This document shows, piece after piece, positions 1-6,830 of a stretch of DNA of 18,710 nt. Every line of letters starts with the position of its first letter. Position 1 is the first letter of the stretch. Origin of the DNA: Actinomycetales bacterium (lineage in GTDB: Bacteria; Actinomycetota; Actinomycetes; Actinomycetales; Microbacteriaceae); NCBI GenBank assembly GCA_015655255.1, contig JAATFJ010000355.1, forward strand, positions 1 through 18,710, given 5' to 3'. The notes beneath the pieces are model-generated. The model ran no database searches, was not told the DNA's origin, and was given only the letters and a program-made list of their open reading frames with translations. The position numbers and the translations under genes are program-made.

Positions 1-231
1 CTGCGCCACGCCTGGTTCCGCTGCCGCGACGCGCGTGAGCTCGTCGAGGACGGCATCGATTGCCCATCCGCTCCCTCCGGCGGATGCGGGAAGTCGCAGA
101 GCTCCGAATCCCTCGGCGGCCAGCGCCGCCACCGTGCGGCGGGGGAGCGCGCGATCCTCGTGCCGTCGCTCCGCTTCCGCGGCAAGCTCCGCGAGGATTC
201 CCGCGAAGCGCGTGCTCGTCTCGGACGTCAT
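1..231 (-). CDS. Acyl-CoA-dehydrogenase-like flavoprotein, N-terminal fragment (cut by the window edge)
   Basis: The first 77 codons, from an ATG at 231 on the minus strand, run in frame to base 1. The residues form the N-terminal helical domain of the acyl-CoA dehydrogenase fold: an E-R-...-LPRRTVAALAAEGFGALRLP stretch, then a GG-G turn and VLDELTRVAAAEPGVAQ. This matches, position for position in style, the same region of the full-length homologue at 3772-4974 (AGFGRLRIP, YGGLG, LAEVDPNLAH). Members of this group near sulfur transporters are usually reduced-flavin oxygenases of the SfnB/DszC type rather than true acyl-CoA dehydrogenases, but the part carrying the active site is outside the window. 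A GGAAG-type ribosome site precedes the start. It is transcribed away from the metN-like operon and probably shares its control region. Family call is good; specific function unknown. Confidence 0.75.
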   Translation of the reverse strand, partial: MTSETSTRFAGILAELAAEAERRHEDRALPRRTVAALAAEGFGALRLPASAGGSGWAIDAVLDELTRVAAAEPGVAQ

Positions 232-251
232 GGTGTGCTTCCGTTCTCTTC

Positions 252-265
252 CGCCCCGCGGGGCG
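252..265. repeat. 14-bp perfect palindrome (GC-only), possible operator
   Basis: CGCCCCGCGGGGCG reads the same on both strands. It sits about 20 bases before the start codon of the minus-strand flavoprotein, in its 5' untranslated region. It could be an operator or a small hairpin in the leader. In DNA this rich in GC a short GC-only palindrome can arise by chance, so the functional claim is weak. Confidence 0.3.
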
Positions 266-391
266 CGTCATCCGCTGCCCACCCTTCGCCGCCGCGACCG
301 GATTCGGGAACACCGTCCTTCATCTTTCGTAACCCACGTCAACAGGGCGACTTCTCCCGGCGCGGCGGCGACGCCCGCGCCATGATCGCCT

Positions 392-406
392 GTGTTCCGA
401 AAACAC
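392..406. promoter_or_regulatory. Inverted repeat GTGTT-N5-AACAC, candidate operator
   Basis: GTGTTCCGAAAACAC is a symmetric 15-mer with 5-bp arms. It is locally AT-richer than its surroundings and lies about 76 bases before the metN-like start codon. The size and position suit a dimeric repressor or activator site. CATGAT at 381-386 could be a -10 box placing the transcript start inside this repeat, though no matching -35 is evident. No regulator gene lies in the window, so the binding protein is unknown. Confidence 0.35.
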
Positions 407-443
407 GAGAGGGCGCTGCACGGCGCCGGATGGGGAACGACAT

Positions 444-485
444 ATGACCGGTACGCCGACGATCGACAAGAAGGGCACGGTATGA
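444..485 (+). CDS. 13-residue upstream ORF overlapping the metN-like start (possible leader peptide)
   Basis: ATG at 444 opens a 13-codon frame (MTGTPTIDKKGTV). Its TGA (483-485) overlaps the ATG of the ATPase gene (482-484) in an ATGA arrangement. It has its own ribosome site, GGGGA about eight bases upstream. The ATPase start also has a good site (AAGAAGGG), which lies inside the small ORF, so ribosomes finishing the ORF would be delivered onto the next start. This could be translational coupling or a sensing leader. There are no runs of Met or Cys codons, so classical amino-acid attenuation is not supported. It may also be chance. Confidence 0.35.
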   Translation: MTGTPTIDKKGTV

Positions 486-1489
486 GCGACGTCTTCCGCC
501 TGGAACACCTCACCAAGACCTTCGGACGCGCGGAGAAGGAGACCACGGCGCTGGACGACGTGTCCCTCACGATCCCCGCGGGATCCTTCTTCGGCATCGT
601 CGGAGCCAGTGGAGCGGGCAAGAGCACGCTGCTGCGTCTCCTCAACCGGCTGGAGACCCCCGACGCGGGACGGATCCTGTTCCACGACGACGACATCGGC
701 GCGTTCAGCAAGAGTCGCGAACGCGAATACCTCAGCCGCGTGCCGACGATCTTCCAGCACTTCAACCTCTTCCACGGGAAGACCGTCCTCGAGAACATCG
801 CCTTCCCCCTCGCCGTGCGCGGCGTGGCCCGTTCCGCGCGGCGGGAACGCGCGCGCGAGCTCATCGAGCTCATCGGCCTCTCCGGCAAAGAGAAGGCGTA
901 TCCCTCCGAGCTCTCCGGAGGGCAGAAGCAGCGCGTCGGCATCGCCCGCGCCCTCGTCGCCGACGCCGAGGTGCTGCTGTGCGATGAGGCGACGAGCGCC
1001 CTGGACTCCGAGACCACCGCGGTGATCCTCGACCTGCTGCTCGAGCTCCGCGACCGCCTCCAGCTGACGATCGTGCTCATCACGCACGCCTGGTCCGTCG
1101 TCCGGCATGCGTGCGACAGCGCGACGCTCATCGACGGCGGCCGCATCGTGGAGAGCGGTGCGGTCGGCGACCTCCTCCGCGATCCCGACTCGTACCTCGG
1201 ACGCCAGCTCCTGCCCGCTCCGGACTACGGTTCGGGGCCGGGGAAGGGCTGGGCGCGCTTCGACCTCATTCTGCCGGAGGCACCGACGCAGGGGACCTTC
1301 GTCTCCGAGCTGTCGGCGCGGTTCGGGATCACGGCCTCGATCGTCTCCGGGGGCATCGAACGCCTCGGCGGCGCGACGGCGGGACGCTTCCTCGTCGACG
1401 TGGACCTCGCCGCGACCGGTGCACCCTCGCGCGCCGAGATCTCCCGTGTGCTCCACGAGCGCAGCATCGTGATCGGGGCGGTGGCCTGA
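482..1489 (+). CDS. metN: Methionine/organosulfur ABC transporter ATP-binding protein, MetN family
   Basis: Cytoplasmic ATPase (335 aa) that drives uptake through the permease encoded next. Walker A GASGAGKST is at residues 41-49, the Q-loop FQHFNLF at 91-97, the signature LSGGQKQR at 144-151, Walker B VLLCDE at 164-169 and the H-loop histidine at 202. The C-terminal 65 residues (GTFVSELSARFGI... onward) form the NIL/ferredoxin-like domain typical of MetN, which binds substrate and trans-inhibits transport in characterised members. Length is normal for the family. I chose ATG 482 because AAGAAGGG precedes it; a GTG at 392 would add 30 unlikely residues. The H-loop reads ITHAWSVV, whereas MetN proteins usually have ITHEMDVV-like residues. 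MetN-type transporters carry methionine, but neighbouring oxygenases suggest another sulfur compound could be the cargo. Confidence 0.93.
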   Translation: MSDVFRLEHLTKTFGRAEKETTALDDVSLTIPAGSFFGIVGASGAGKSTLLRLLNRLETPDAGRILFHDDDIGAFSKSREREYLSRVPTIFQHFNLFHGKTVLENIAFPLAVRGVARSARRERARELIELIGLSGKEKAYPSELSGGQKQRVGIARALVADAEVLLCDEATSALDSETTAVILDLLLELRDRLQLTIVLITHAWSVVRHACDSATLIDGGRIVESGAVGDLLRDPDSYLGRQLLPAPDYGSGPGKGWARFDLILPEAPTQGTFVSELSARFGITASIVSGGIERLGGATAGRFLVDVDLAATGAPSRAEISRVLHERSIVIGAVA

Positions 1490-1490
1490 G

Positions 1491-2156
1491 ATGAATCGCG
1501 ACTGGCATCGTTACCTCCCCGACTTCTGGGAGGCCTTCGGACAGACGCTCTACATGTCCGGCATCGCGTCCGTGCTCGTCATCGCCCTCGGGATCACCGT
1601 CGGCACCGTGCTCTACGTCACCGCGCCGGGCTCGTGGCGTCCCAACCCCGCCGTCTACTACGTCGTCAATACGATCGTGAACATCGGGAGATCGATCCCG
1701 TTCCTCATCCTCATCGTCGTCCTCATCCCGTTCACGCGCCTCGTCGTCGGCACGACGATCGGACCGGTGGCGGCGCTCGTGCCGCTCACCCTCGGGTTCG
1801 CCCCGTTCTTCTCGCGCCTCATCGAGGCCAACCTGCGCGAACTCGACCAGGGGCGCATCGAGGCGGCCCGCGTCATCGGGGTGACCACGCCGCAGTTCAT
1901 CTTCCGCATCCTGCTGCCGGAATCGCTCTCCGGCATCATCGGATCGGCGACGATCATCGTCGTCGGGCTCATCGAGGGGACCACGGTCGCGGGCGCCGTC
2001 GGGGCCGGAGGTCTCGGCGACTTCGCGCTCACCTACGGCTATGCGCGCTTCTTCGGCGAGCTCATGCTCATCGCGATCGTCGCGATCGTCCTCATCGTGC
2101 AGCTCGTCCAGATCACGGGCGACGTCTGGATCCGGCTGCGGAGGCGGAAGCGATGA
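1491..2156 (+). CDS. metI: Methionine/organosulfur ABC transporter permease, MetI family
   Basis: Inner-membrane permease of 221 residues, the usual size for MetI, with about five hydrophobic helices (roughly 20-43, 56-82, 90-110, 148-170 and 190-208). The coupling-helix EAA motif reads EAARVIGVTTPQFIFRILLP at residues 125-144, followed by ESLSGI; this is where the ATPase docks. GRSIPFLILI at 66-75 is also typical of MetI. It starts one base after the ATPase stop and its own stop overlaps the next ATG (ATGA), so it is translated as part of one operon. It would form a MetN2I2 complex fed by the lipoprotein encoded at 2804-3709. Substrate is not determined by the sequence. Confidence 0.93.
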   Translation: MNRDWHRYLPDFWEAFGQTLYMSGIASVLVIALGITVGTVLYVTAPGSWRPNPAVYYVVNTIVNIGRSIPFLILIVVLIPFTRLVVGTTIGPVAALVPLTLGFAPFFSRLIEANLRELDQGRIEAARVIGVTTPQFIFRILLPESLSGIIGSATIIVVGLIEGTTVAGAVGAGGLGDFALTYGYARFFGELMLIAIVAIVLIVQLVQITGDVWIRLRRRKR

Positions 2157-2710
2157 CCGCGCGGCCGTCGGTGCGCGCGCTCGCCGCGACGCTCGCCGCC
2201 CGGGGCGAGGACGTGCCACAGGACATCGTCGCCTGGGCGGAGCACGAACTGCCCGAGGCGACCACGCCCGGTGCCGTGGAGGCCGTCTCCCAGGCGGTGC
2301 TCGCCGCCGAGGCGCTTCGCCGAGCACTCGAAGAGCTGCGTGCCCGGCGACGCGTCTACTGGCAGGGGAACAGCGACCGCTCCACGGAAGACGTGCAGCT
2401 GCTCGCCCTCGCCGGGACACTCGCCGCGGAGGTCGACGCGGCCGTCCTCGTGGCCGACGCCGCGATCGTCTCCCCCGATGCGCACGAGGGGCTGCGCGCC
2501 GCCGTGGTGACCGCGTCGATCGCGCAGAGCATCGGCACCCGCCTCTTCGACCTGCTCGGTTCCTCCGCTGTGGAGAGCGACCGCCGCCTCGACACGTTCT
2601 GGATCGCGTCCACCCGCGCCGCGCGGCTCGGCTCCTCCGCGAGCGTACGCGCCGCGCTCGGACGGGCGGAACTGCAGCGCTCCATCCCGGGGCGAATGCG
2701 CACGGCCTGA
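2153..2710 (+). CDS. Stand-alone C-terminal helical domain of an acyl-CoA-dehydrogenase-type oxygenase
   Basis: An intact 185-residue protein with no flavin-binding N-terminal or beta domain. Residues 72-160 align to the last third of the flavoprotein at 3772-4974: STEDVQLL (77-84) with ASEDPQLL (274-281), RLFDLLGSS (130-138) with LVFDALGSS (339-347), and LD-x2-W (146-150) with LD-x2-W (355-359) without a gap between the last two blocks. The segment after it differs: RHWRNAR and SHNP of the full protein become TFWIASTR and LGSS, so the histidines are missing. The first 70 residues are helical and give no family match by eye. The start is solid: GGAGG at 2140-2144, eight bases before ATG, in a 4-base overlap with the permease. 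It may be a structural partner of a flavoprotein or a degenerate paralogue. It is not an enzyme by itself on present evidence. Confidence 0.7.
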   Translation: MTARPSVRALAATLAARGEDVPQDIVAWAEHELPEATTPGAVEAVSQAVLAAEALRRALEELRARRRVYWQGNSDRSTEDVQLLALAGTLAAEVDAAVLVADAAIVSPDAHEGLRAAVVTASIAQSIGTRLFDLLGSSAVESDRRLDTFWIASTRAARLGSSASVRAALGRAELQRSIPGRMRTA

Positions 2711-2792
2711 GTGCCGACGCCGTCCTTCCACTTCACCCGCGCGGTATCCCTTCGTGAACCGCCTTCCCGCCCGCACCACCCGCACTGTCATC

Positions 2793-2799
2793 TAGGAGA
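2793..2799 (+). promoter_or_regulatory. Strong ribosome-binding site deciding the MetQ-like start
   Basis: AGGAGAA lies four bases before ATG 2804. It selects this start over an in-frame GTG at 2711, which would add 31 residues ahead of the lipoprotein signal peptide and bury it. The 93-base gap before this gene otherwise shows only a weak inverted repeat. Confidence 0.7.
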
Positions 2800-2803
2800 A
2801 GAC

Positions 2804-3709
2804 ATGTCCCTCACCCCATCCGCCCACCGCTGGCGCCGCCTCACCGGAATCGGACTCGCCGCCGCGGTCGCCATCGGCCTCAGCGCCTGCGCCTCCCAGC
2901 CGGCCGCCTCGACCGAGAGCGGCGCAAGTGCCGACACCGTGTCGAGCGACCCGCTCACGATCTACGCCACACCCGTGCCGCAGGGCGAGATCCTCGACTA
3001 CGTGCAGGAGCTCGCGAACGAGGACGGCTCCGGACTCACCCTCGACATCATCGCCTCGCAGCAGGGACTCGACTCCAACGAGCTGCTCGAAGGCGGCGAC
3101 GTCGACGCGAACCTCACGCAGCACGTGCCCTATTTCACCTCCTGGGTCGCCGCGCACACGGACGTCACCGACCTCGTCAACACGAACACCCTGCTCGTGA
3201 ACATCTTCGGCCTCTACTCCTCGAAGTACGACTCCGCAGACGACATCCCCGACGGCTCCGAGATCCTCGTGCCGAACGAGCAGACGAACCTCCCCCGGGC
3301 GCTGTTCATCCTGCAGGACCTCGGGCTCATCGAACTCGACTATCCGGAGTCGGACGGATCCGCCGAGGCCGTGGCCATCGATGAGTCCCATATCGTCTCG
3401 AACCCGAAGAACCTCGTCTTCGTGCCCACCGACACGGTGCTGCGGGCGCAGTCGCTGCCCGATGTCGCGGCCTCGTTCATCAACGGCGACATCGCGCTCA
3501 CCAACGGCATCGACCCTTCCACGGCGCTCGCGCTCGAGGAGCCCGACAACAACCCCTACGCCAACGTCCTCACGACGCGGGAGGACCTCGTCGACGATCC
3601 GCGCATCCAGAAGCTCGTCGACTATCTGCTGAGCGACGATGTCGCGACCTACATCGAGGACAACTACGGCGGCTTCGTGCTCCCCGCCCAGGAACGCCTC
3701 ATCGACTGA
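2804..3709 (+). CDS. metQ: Substrate-binding lipoprotein, MetQ/NlpA family
   Basis: A 301-residue extracytoplasmic binding protein that would hand substrate to the MetI-like permease. The N-terminus has RRL, a hydrophobic stretch and the lipobox LSAC with the lipidated cysteine at residue 29, so it should be anchored to the outer face of the membrane. Family marks are LTIYATPVPQGEILDYV (51-67), DANLTQHVPYF (101-111), LVPNEQTNLPRAL (155-167) and ALTNGIDPSTAL (231-242). Typical MetQ proteins show DANFFQHxPYL and IPNDPTNGGRAL at the equivalent places, so substrate-contacting loops are altered here, consistent with a ligand other than methionine (inference). It is placed after the orphan oxygenase domain and before a strong hairpin. 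Confidence 0.9.
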   Translation: MSLTPSAHRWRRLTGIGLAAAVAIGLSACASQPAASTESGASADTVSSDPLTIYATPVPQGEILDYVQELANEDGSGLTLDIIASQQGLDSNELLEGGDVDANLTQHVPYFTSWVAAHTDVTDLVNTNTLLVNIFGLYSSKYDSADDIPDGSEILVPNEQTNLPRALFILQDLGLIELDYPESDGSAEAVAIDESHIVSNPKNLVFVPTDTVLRAQSLPDVAASFINGDIALTNGIDPSTALALEEPDNNPYANVLTTREDLVDDPRIQKLVDYLLSDDVATYIEDNYGGFVLPAQERLID

Positions 3710-3713
3710 CCGC

Positions 3714-3745
3714 CGGTGGGGTCCGGCACGCGCCGGGCCCCACCG
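3714..3745 (+). terminator. 14-bp stem hairpin after the MetQ-like gene (terminator or mRNA-stability element)
   Basis: Bases 3714-3727 pair with 3732-3745 around the loop ACGC; one pair is a U-G wobble and the rest are Watson-Crick. It begins four bases after the metQ-like stop and ends ten bases before the GGAAAGGA ribosome site of the next gene. There is no U tract, so it may be a partial terminator, an RNA end stabiliser that keeps binding-protein mRNA abundant, or a translation-modulating structure for the downstream flavoprotein. Confidence 0.6.
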
Positions 3746-3771
3746 CTGCGGATCCGGAAAGGACAGCAGAC

Positions 3772-4974
3772 ATGTCACTCATCGACGGCGCGACCCTCGG
3801 CGACGCGGAATACGAGGCGCTCGCCGTCCGTGTGCGCCCTGTGTTCCTCCGCATCGCCGAGGACGCACTCGACCGCGAGAAGAACCGCTCCGCCTCCCCG
3901 GAACAGTTCGGGTGGCTGCGGGACGCCGGATTCGGACGCCTGCGCATCCCCGTCGAGTACGGGGGACTGGGCAGCAGGCTCTCCGATGTGTTCCTGCTCG
4001 CGGCGGAACTCGCGGAGGTCGACCCCAATCTTGCTCACGTCTGGCGCAGCCAGTACGCCTTCGTCGAGGATCGGATCGCCGCGCGAGACGATCCCGCGGC
4101 GGCGGCGATCCTGCGGCGGCTGGCCGGGGGAGAGGTCGTCGGCGGCGGCTGGAGCGAGCGCGCCGGTGCCCCCGTGGGGACCACGACGACGCGTCTCACC
4201 GCGGCGCCGGGCGGGGACTGGCTCGTGACGGGGGACAAGTACTACTCGACGGGGAGCATCTACGCGGACTGGATCACCGTGCTCGCGGAGCGGCCGGACG
4301 GCGAGCTCGTCGTCGCACTCGTGGACGCCCACCAGGACGGCGTCGAGATCGTCGACGACTGGGACGGCTTCGGCCAGCAGATCACCGGCAGCGGAACGGT
4401 GCACTATCGCGAGGCCGTGGTCTCCGAGGAACAGGTGATCGCCTATACGACGCGCTTCGCCCATCAGGCGCACTACTACCAGAGCTTCCTCAACGCCGTG
4501 CTCGTCGGCATCGGTCGGGCCGTCCTCCGCGACGGGGTCGCCGCCCTCCGTGCGAGGACCAGGGCGCATCCCAGCAATGTGTCGGCGACCGCGAGCGAGG
4601 ACCCGCAGCTCCTCCAGGTGATCGGCGATGTCGCCGCGCGCGTGTTCGCGGCGGACTCCGCATTCCGCGCCTCCGTCGCCGCCGTCGACGAGGCCATCGC
4701 CGACCCCTCCGCGCTCGACTCCTCCTGGCGTGCGGTGGAGGCCGCTCAGCTCGTCATCACGACGAATGTGCTCGATGCGGCGACCCTCGTCTTCGACGCG
4801 CTGGGGTCCTCCGGCACGAGCACGGGAATCGCACTGGACCGGCACTGGCGCAACGCGCGCACCGTCTCCTCGCACAACCCCCGCGTCACCCGTGCGCGGG
4901 ACCTCGGCGACGGTCTCGTCAACGCCGCGGCCTCGCCGCATCCCCGCACGGGCCGCGCCAGTGGCCTCCGATGA
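3772..4974 (+). CDS. SfnB/DszC-like flavin-dependent monooxygenase (acyl-CoA dehydrogenase fold)
   Basis: A 400-residue full-length protein of the acyl-CoA dehydrogenase fold: helical N-domain (about 10-120, with AGFGRLRIPVEYGGLG), middle beta-domain (about 121-225, GGGWSER, WLVTGDKYYSTGS, DDWDGFGQQITGSGT) and C-terminal four-helix bundle (about 230-385). The C-terminal LDRHWRNARTVSSHNP (355-370) is characteristic of the group holding SfnB, DszC and related reduced-flavin oxygenases, and the acid base of true acyl-CoA dehydrogenases is not apparent. Such enzymes use FMNH2 or FADH2 made by a separate reductase to oxidise S- or N-containing small molecules. A GGAAAGGA ribosome site (3756-3763) supports the start. 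It sits after the MetNIQ-like genes and may be co-transcribed with them through the hairpin. Substrate unknown. Confidence 0.82.
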   Translation: MSLIDGATLGDAEYEALAVRVRPVFLRIAEDALDREKNRSASPEQFGWLRDAGFGRLRIPVEYGGLGSRLSDVFLLAAELAEVDPNLAHVWRSQYAFVEDRIAARDDPAAAAILRRLAGGEVVGGGWSERAGAPVGTTTTRLTAAPGGDWLVTGDKYYSTGSIYADWITVLAERPDGELVVALVDAHQDGVEIVDDWDGFGQQITGSGTVHYREAVVSEEQVIAYTTRFAHQAHYYQSFLNAVLVGIGRAVLRDGVAALRARTRAHPSNVSATASEDPQLLQVIGDVAARVFAADSAFRASVAAVDEAIADPSALDSSWRAVEAAQLVITTNVLDAATLVFDALGSSGTSTGIALDRHWRNARTVSSHNPRVTRARDLGDGLVNAAASPHPRTGRASGLR

Positions 4975-5098
4975 CGCTTTCTTTCTGAGTATGACCGTCG
5001 CCGATTCCGCGACGTCGTTTGCTCGTTAGCGTCGCTCCGCAAGACGGCAGATCCGTCCCCGCAGCATCGCAGCACCCGATTCCGAGAGGCAGACCGCT
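4975..5098 (+). promoter_or_regulatory. Promoter region of the peptide-type transporter/oxygenase operon
   Basis: This 124-base gap holds no gene. TAGCGT (5027-5032) fits the actinobacterial TANNNT -10 pattern, with a poor -35 candidate TTCCGC (5005-5010), spacer 16. An inverted repeat GCGACG...CGTCGC (5009-5014 and 5030-5035) brackets this core and could be an operator; it contains the palindrome CGACGTCG. GAGAGG (about 5083-5088) is the ribosome site for the next gene. I saw no terminator for the preceding gene, so readthrough is possible. Assignment is by pattern only. Confidence 0.4.
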
Positions 5099-6778
5099 AT
5101 GACCGACCAGACCACGCCGCCCGCGGGCGGCTCCGAGACCCCGGAGGGAACCGAGGGGCTCGTCGCCAAGAGCACAGGAGGCCACGGCCGCCGCAACGCC
5201 CTCATCGCGGGTGCCGCCGCGATCGTCCTCGTCGGAGGGGGCGTGACCTGGGCGGCCGTCGCGAACGGCTCCTCCCCGGAGGGCGGCACCGCGTCCGCGG
5301 ACCCGGCGGCCGACACCGATCCGGACGCGACGATCGCCATCGGGCAGATCCTCGAACCGGACAACCTCGACATCCGCACGACCTCGGGTGTCGCACTGGA
5401 CCAGATCCTCATCGACAACGTCTACGAGGGGCTCGTCAGCCGCGGTGAGGACGGCAGCGTGGAGCCCAAGATCGCGAAGGACTACGCGATCTCCGACGAC
5501 GGCCTCACCTACACCTTCTCTCTCAACGACGGCATCACCTTCCACAACGGCGACCCGCTCACGATCGACGATGTGCTGTGGTCGCTCAACTCCGTCTGGA
5601 CGGATGAGACCGTCTCCGGCCACAGCTCCTTCGACGATGTCACGGGCATCGAGGCACCAGACGACGCCACCGTCGAGATCACCCTCGCCGAGCCCAACGC
5701 CGACTTCCTCTGGCTTCTCACGGGCCGCGCGGGACTCGTCCTCGACGAGGACGCGGACAATGACATCGCCGTGAGCGCGAACGGCACCGGCCCCTTCCTC
5801 CTCGAAGAGGGCGCCTGGGTGCAGGGCGACAGCATCACCCTCGTCCGCAACGACGACTACTGGGGAACGCCCGTCGGCCTCGCCGAAGCCACCGTCGTCT
5901 ATTACAGCGACCAGAACGCCCTCGCCAACGCCCTCCGGGCCGGGGAGATCCAGGTGGGCGCTCCGCCGACCGACGACGCCCGCAGCTACGACGGCGATGA
6001 TGCCTGGACGGTCATCGAGTCGACGTCGAGTGCGACGGGGACGATCGCCTTCAACTCCGCGCGCGGCGCACTGCAGGACGTCCGCGTCCGTCACGCCCTC
6101 CGCTACGCCTTCGACAAGGAAGCGCTCCTCGCCGCCGACGACGGCCTGGGACAGCTCATCGGCGGCCCCATTCCGCCCGCGGACCCCGGCTACGAAGACC
6201 TCACCGACCTCTTCCCGTACGACCCGGACAAGGCACGCGAGCTCCTCGCCGAGGCGGGGTACGCCGACGGCCTGGACCTCACCCTGACGATCCCTGCGTT
6301 CTACTCGGGGGTGACCTCCGTCGCCGACCTCCTCGCCTCGCAGTACGCCGAGGTGGGCGTGAACCTCACCGTCAACGCCGTGGAGTTCCCCGTCTGGCTG
6401 GAGCAGGTGCACACGAACGCCGACTACGACATCAGCTACGTGCTGCACGCGGAGGGGCGCGACCTCTTCAACTACGCCGGTCGTCTCTCCTCCAATCCGG
6501 ACCTCGCTGCGCAGGGTGCCCGCTACTACTTCAACTACGAGAACCCCGAGGTGGACGCGCTCTACGCGGAATCCGAGCGCGCCACGGACCCCGAGACCCA
6601 GGCGGATCTGCTCCGGCAGGCGGCGCGCATCGTCGCGGAGGATTCCCCCGCGGACTGGACCTACGCCTCCTCCTCCCTCGTCGTCCTGGACAGCCGGATC
6701 GACGGCTTCCCCACGAACGACCTGTCATCGCGGCTCGACCTCACGCGCGTCACCGTCGCGGCCGAGTCCTCCGACTGA
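5099..6778 (+). CDS. Peptide/nickel-type ABC transporter substrate-binding protein with N-terminal membrane anchor
   Basis: A 559-residue solute-binding protein of family 5 (DppA/OppA type). The binding fold is evident from LEPDNLDI, IDNVYEGLVSRGEDGSVEPK, GLTYTFSLNDGITFHNGDPLT, NGTGPFLLEE, NDDYWG and VRHALRYAFDKEALL. It is exported: residues 1-32 are hydrophilic and end GGHGRR, then 33-55 are a hydrophobic helix, then a Gly/Ser/Asp-rich linker. There is no lipobox and I find no cysteine in the whole protein, so unlike most Gram-positive binding proteins it must be held by an uncleaved helix or be cleaved and released. It opens the long operon and would deliver substrate to the permeases encoded at 6831-8752. 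Ligands in this family include peptides, nickel, opines and glutathione; here an organosulfur ligand is inferred from context. Confidence 0.88.
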   Translation: MTDQTTPPAGGSETPEGTEGLVAKSTGGHGRRNALIAGAAAIVLVGGGVTWAAVANGSSPEGGTASADPAADTDPDATIAIGQILEPDNLDIRTTSGVALDQILIDNVYEGLVSRGEDGSVEPKIAKDYAISDDGLTYTFSLNDGITFHNGDPLTIDDVLWSLNSVWTDETVSGHSSFDDVTGIEAPDDATVEITLAEPNADFLWLLTGRAGLVLDEDADNDIAVSANGTGPFLLEEGAWVQGDSITLVRNDDYWGTPVGLAEATVVYYSDQNALANALRAGEIQVGAPPTDDARSYDGDDAWTVIESTSSATGTIAFNSARGALQDVRVRHALRYAFDKEALLAADDGLGQLIGGPIPPADPGYEDLTDLFPYDPDKARELLAEAGYADGLDLTLTIPAFYSGVTSVADLLASQYAEVGVNLTVNAVEFPVWLEQVHTNADYDISYVLHAEGRDLFNYAGRLSSNPDLAAQGARYYFNYENPEVDALYAESERATDPETQADLLRQAARIVAEDSPADWTYASSSLVVLDSRIDGFPTNDLSSRLDLTRVTVAAESSD

Positions 6779-6830
6779 TCGCGCTGCGCCCCCGCATCCC
6801 CCGACGAGAGAGCACCCGGCACCGACGACC

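Larger units (their letters stand above)
232..481. promoter_or_regulatory. Divergent intergenic control region between the two oxygenase/transporter units
   Basis: These 250 bases lie between divergent gene starts and hold no full-size gene. They contain a GC-only 14-bp palindrome (252-265), three short inverted repeats in a row (359-381, 392-406 and 412-427) and a 13-codon ORF that overlaps the metN-like start. A TTGACG hexamer lies on the minus strand near 336-341, but I could not pair it with a convincing -10 box. CATGAT at 381-386 on the plus strand resembles a -10 box without a good -35. I recognised no known riboswitch class. Shared sulfur-responsive control of both directions is an inference from gene content. 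Confidence 0.5.

Noticed and set aside
392..481. Longer metN-like start at GTG 392
   Set aside because: It has no ribosome site, adds 30 residues unlike the family, and would contain the 392-406 inverted repeat. ATG 482 has AAGAAGGG before it and gives the normal length.
232..481. A SAM riboswitch or T-box ahead of the metN-like gene
   Set aside because: I could not find the conserved core sequences or a proper junction architecture, only short GC-rich stems. A covariance search (Rfam) would be decisive.
1634..2152. Extension of the orphan oxygenase domain upstream to make a 358-residue protein
   Set aside because: The extra part is out-of-frame sequence of the metI-like gene and is Arg/His-rich nonsense. 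ATG 2153 with GGAGG is the natural start.
3772..4974. A true acyl-CoA dehydrogenase in fatty-acid breakdown
   Set aside because: The C-terminal DRHWRNARTVSSHNP-type region, the lack of other beta-oxidation genes and the sulfur-type neighbours favour the SfnB/DszC-like oxygenase group.
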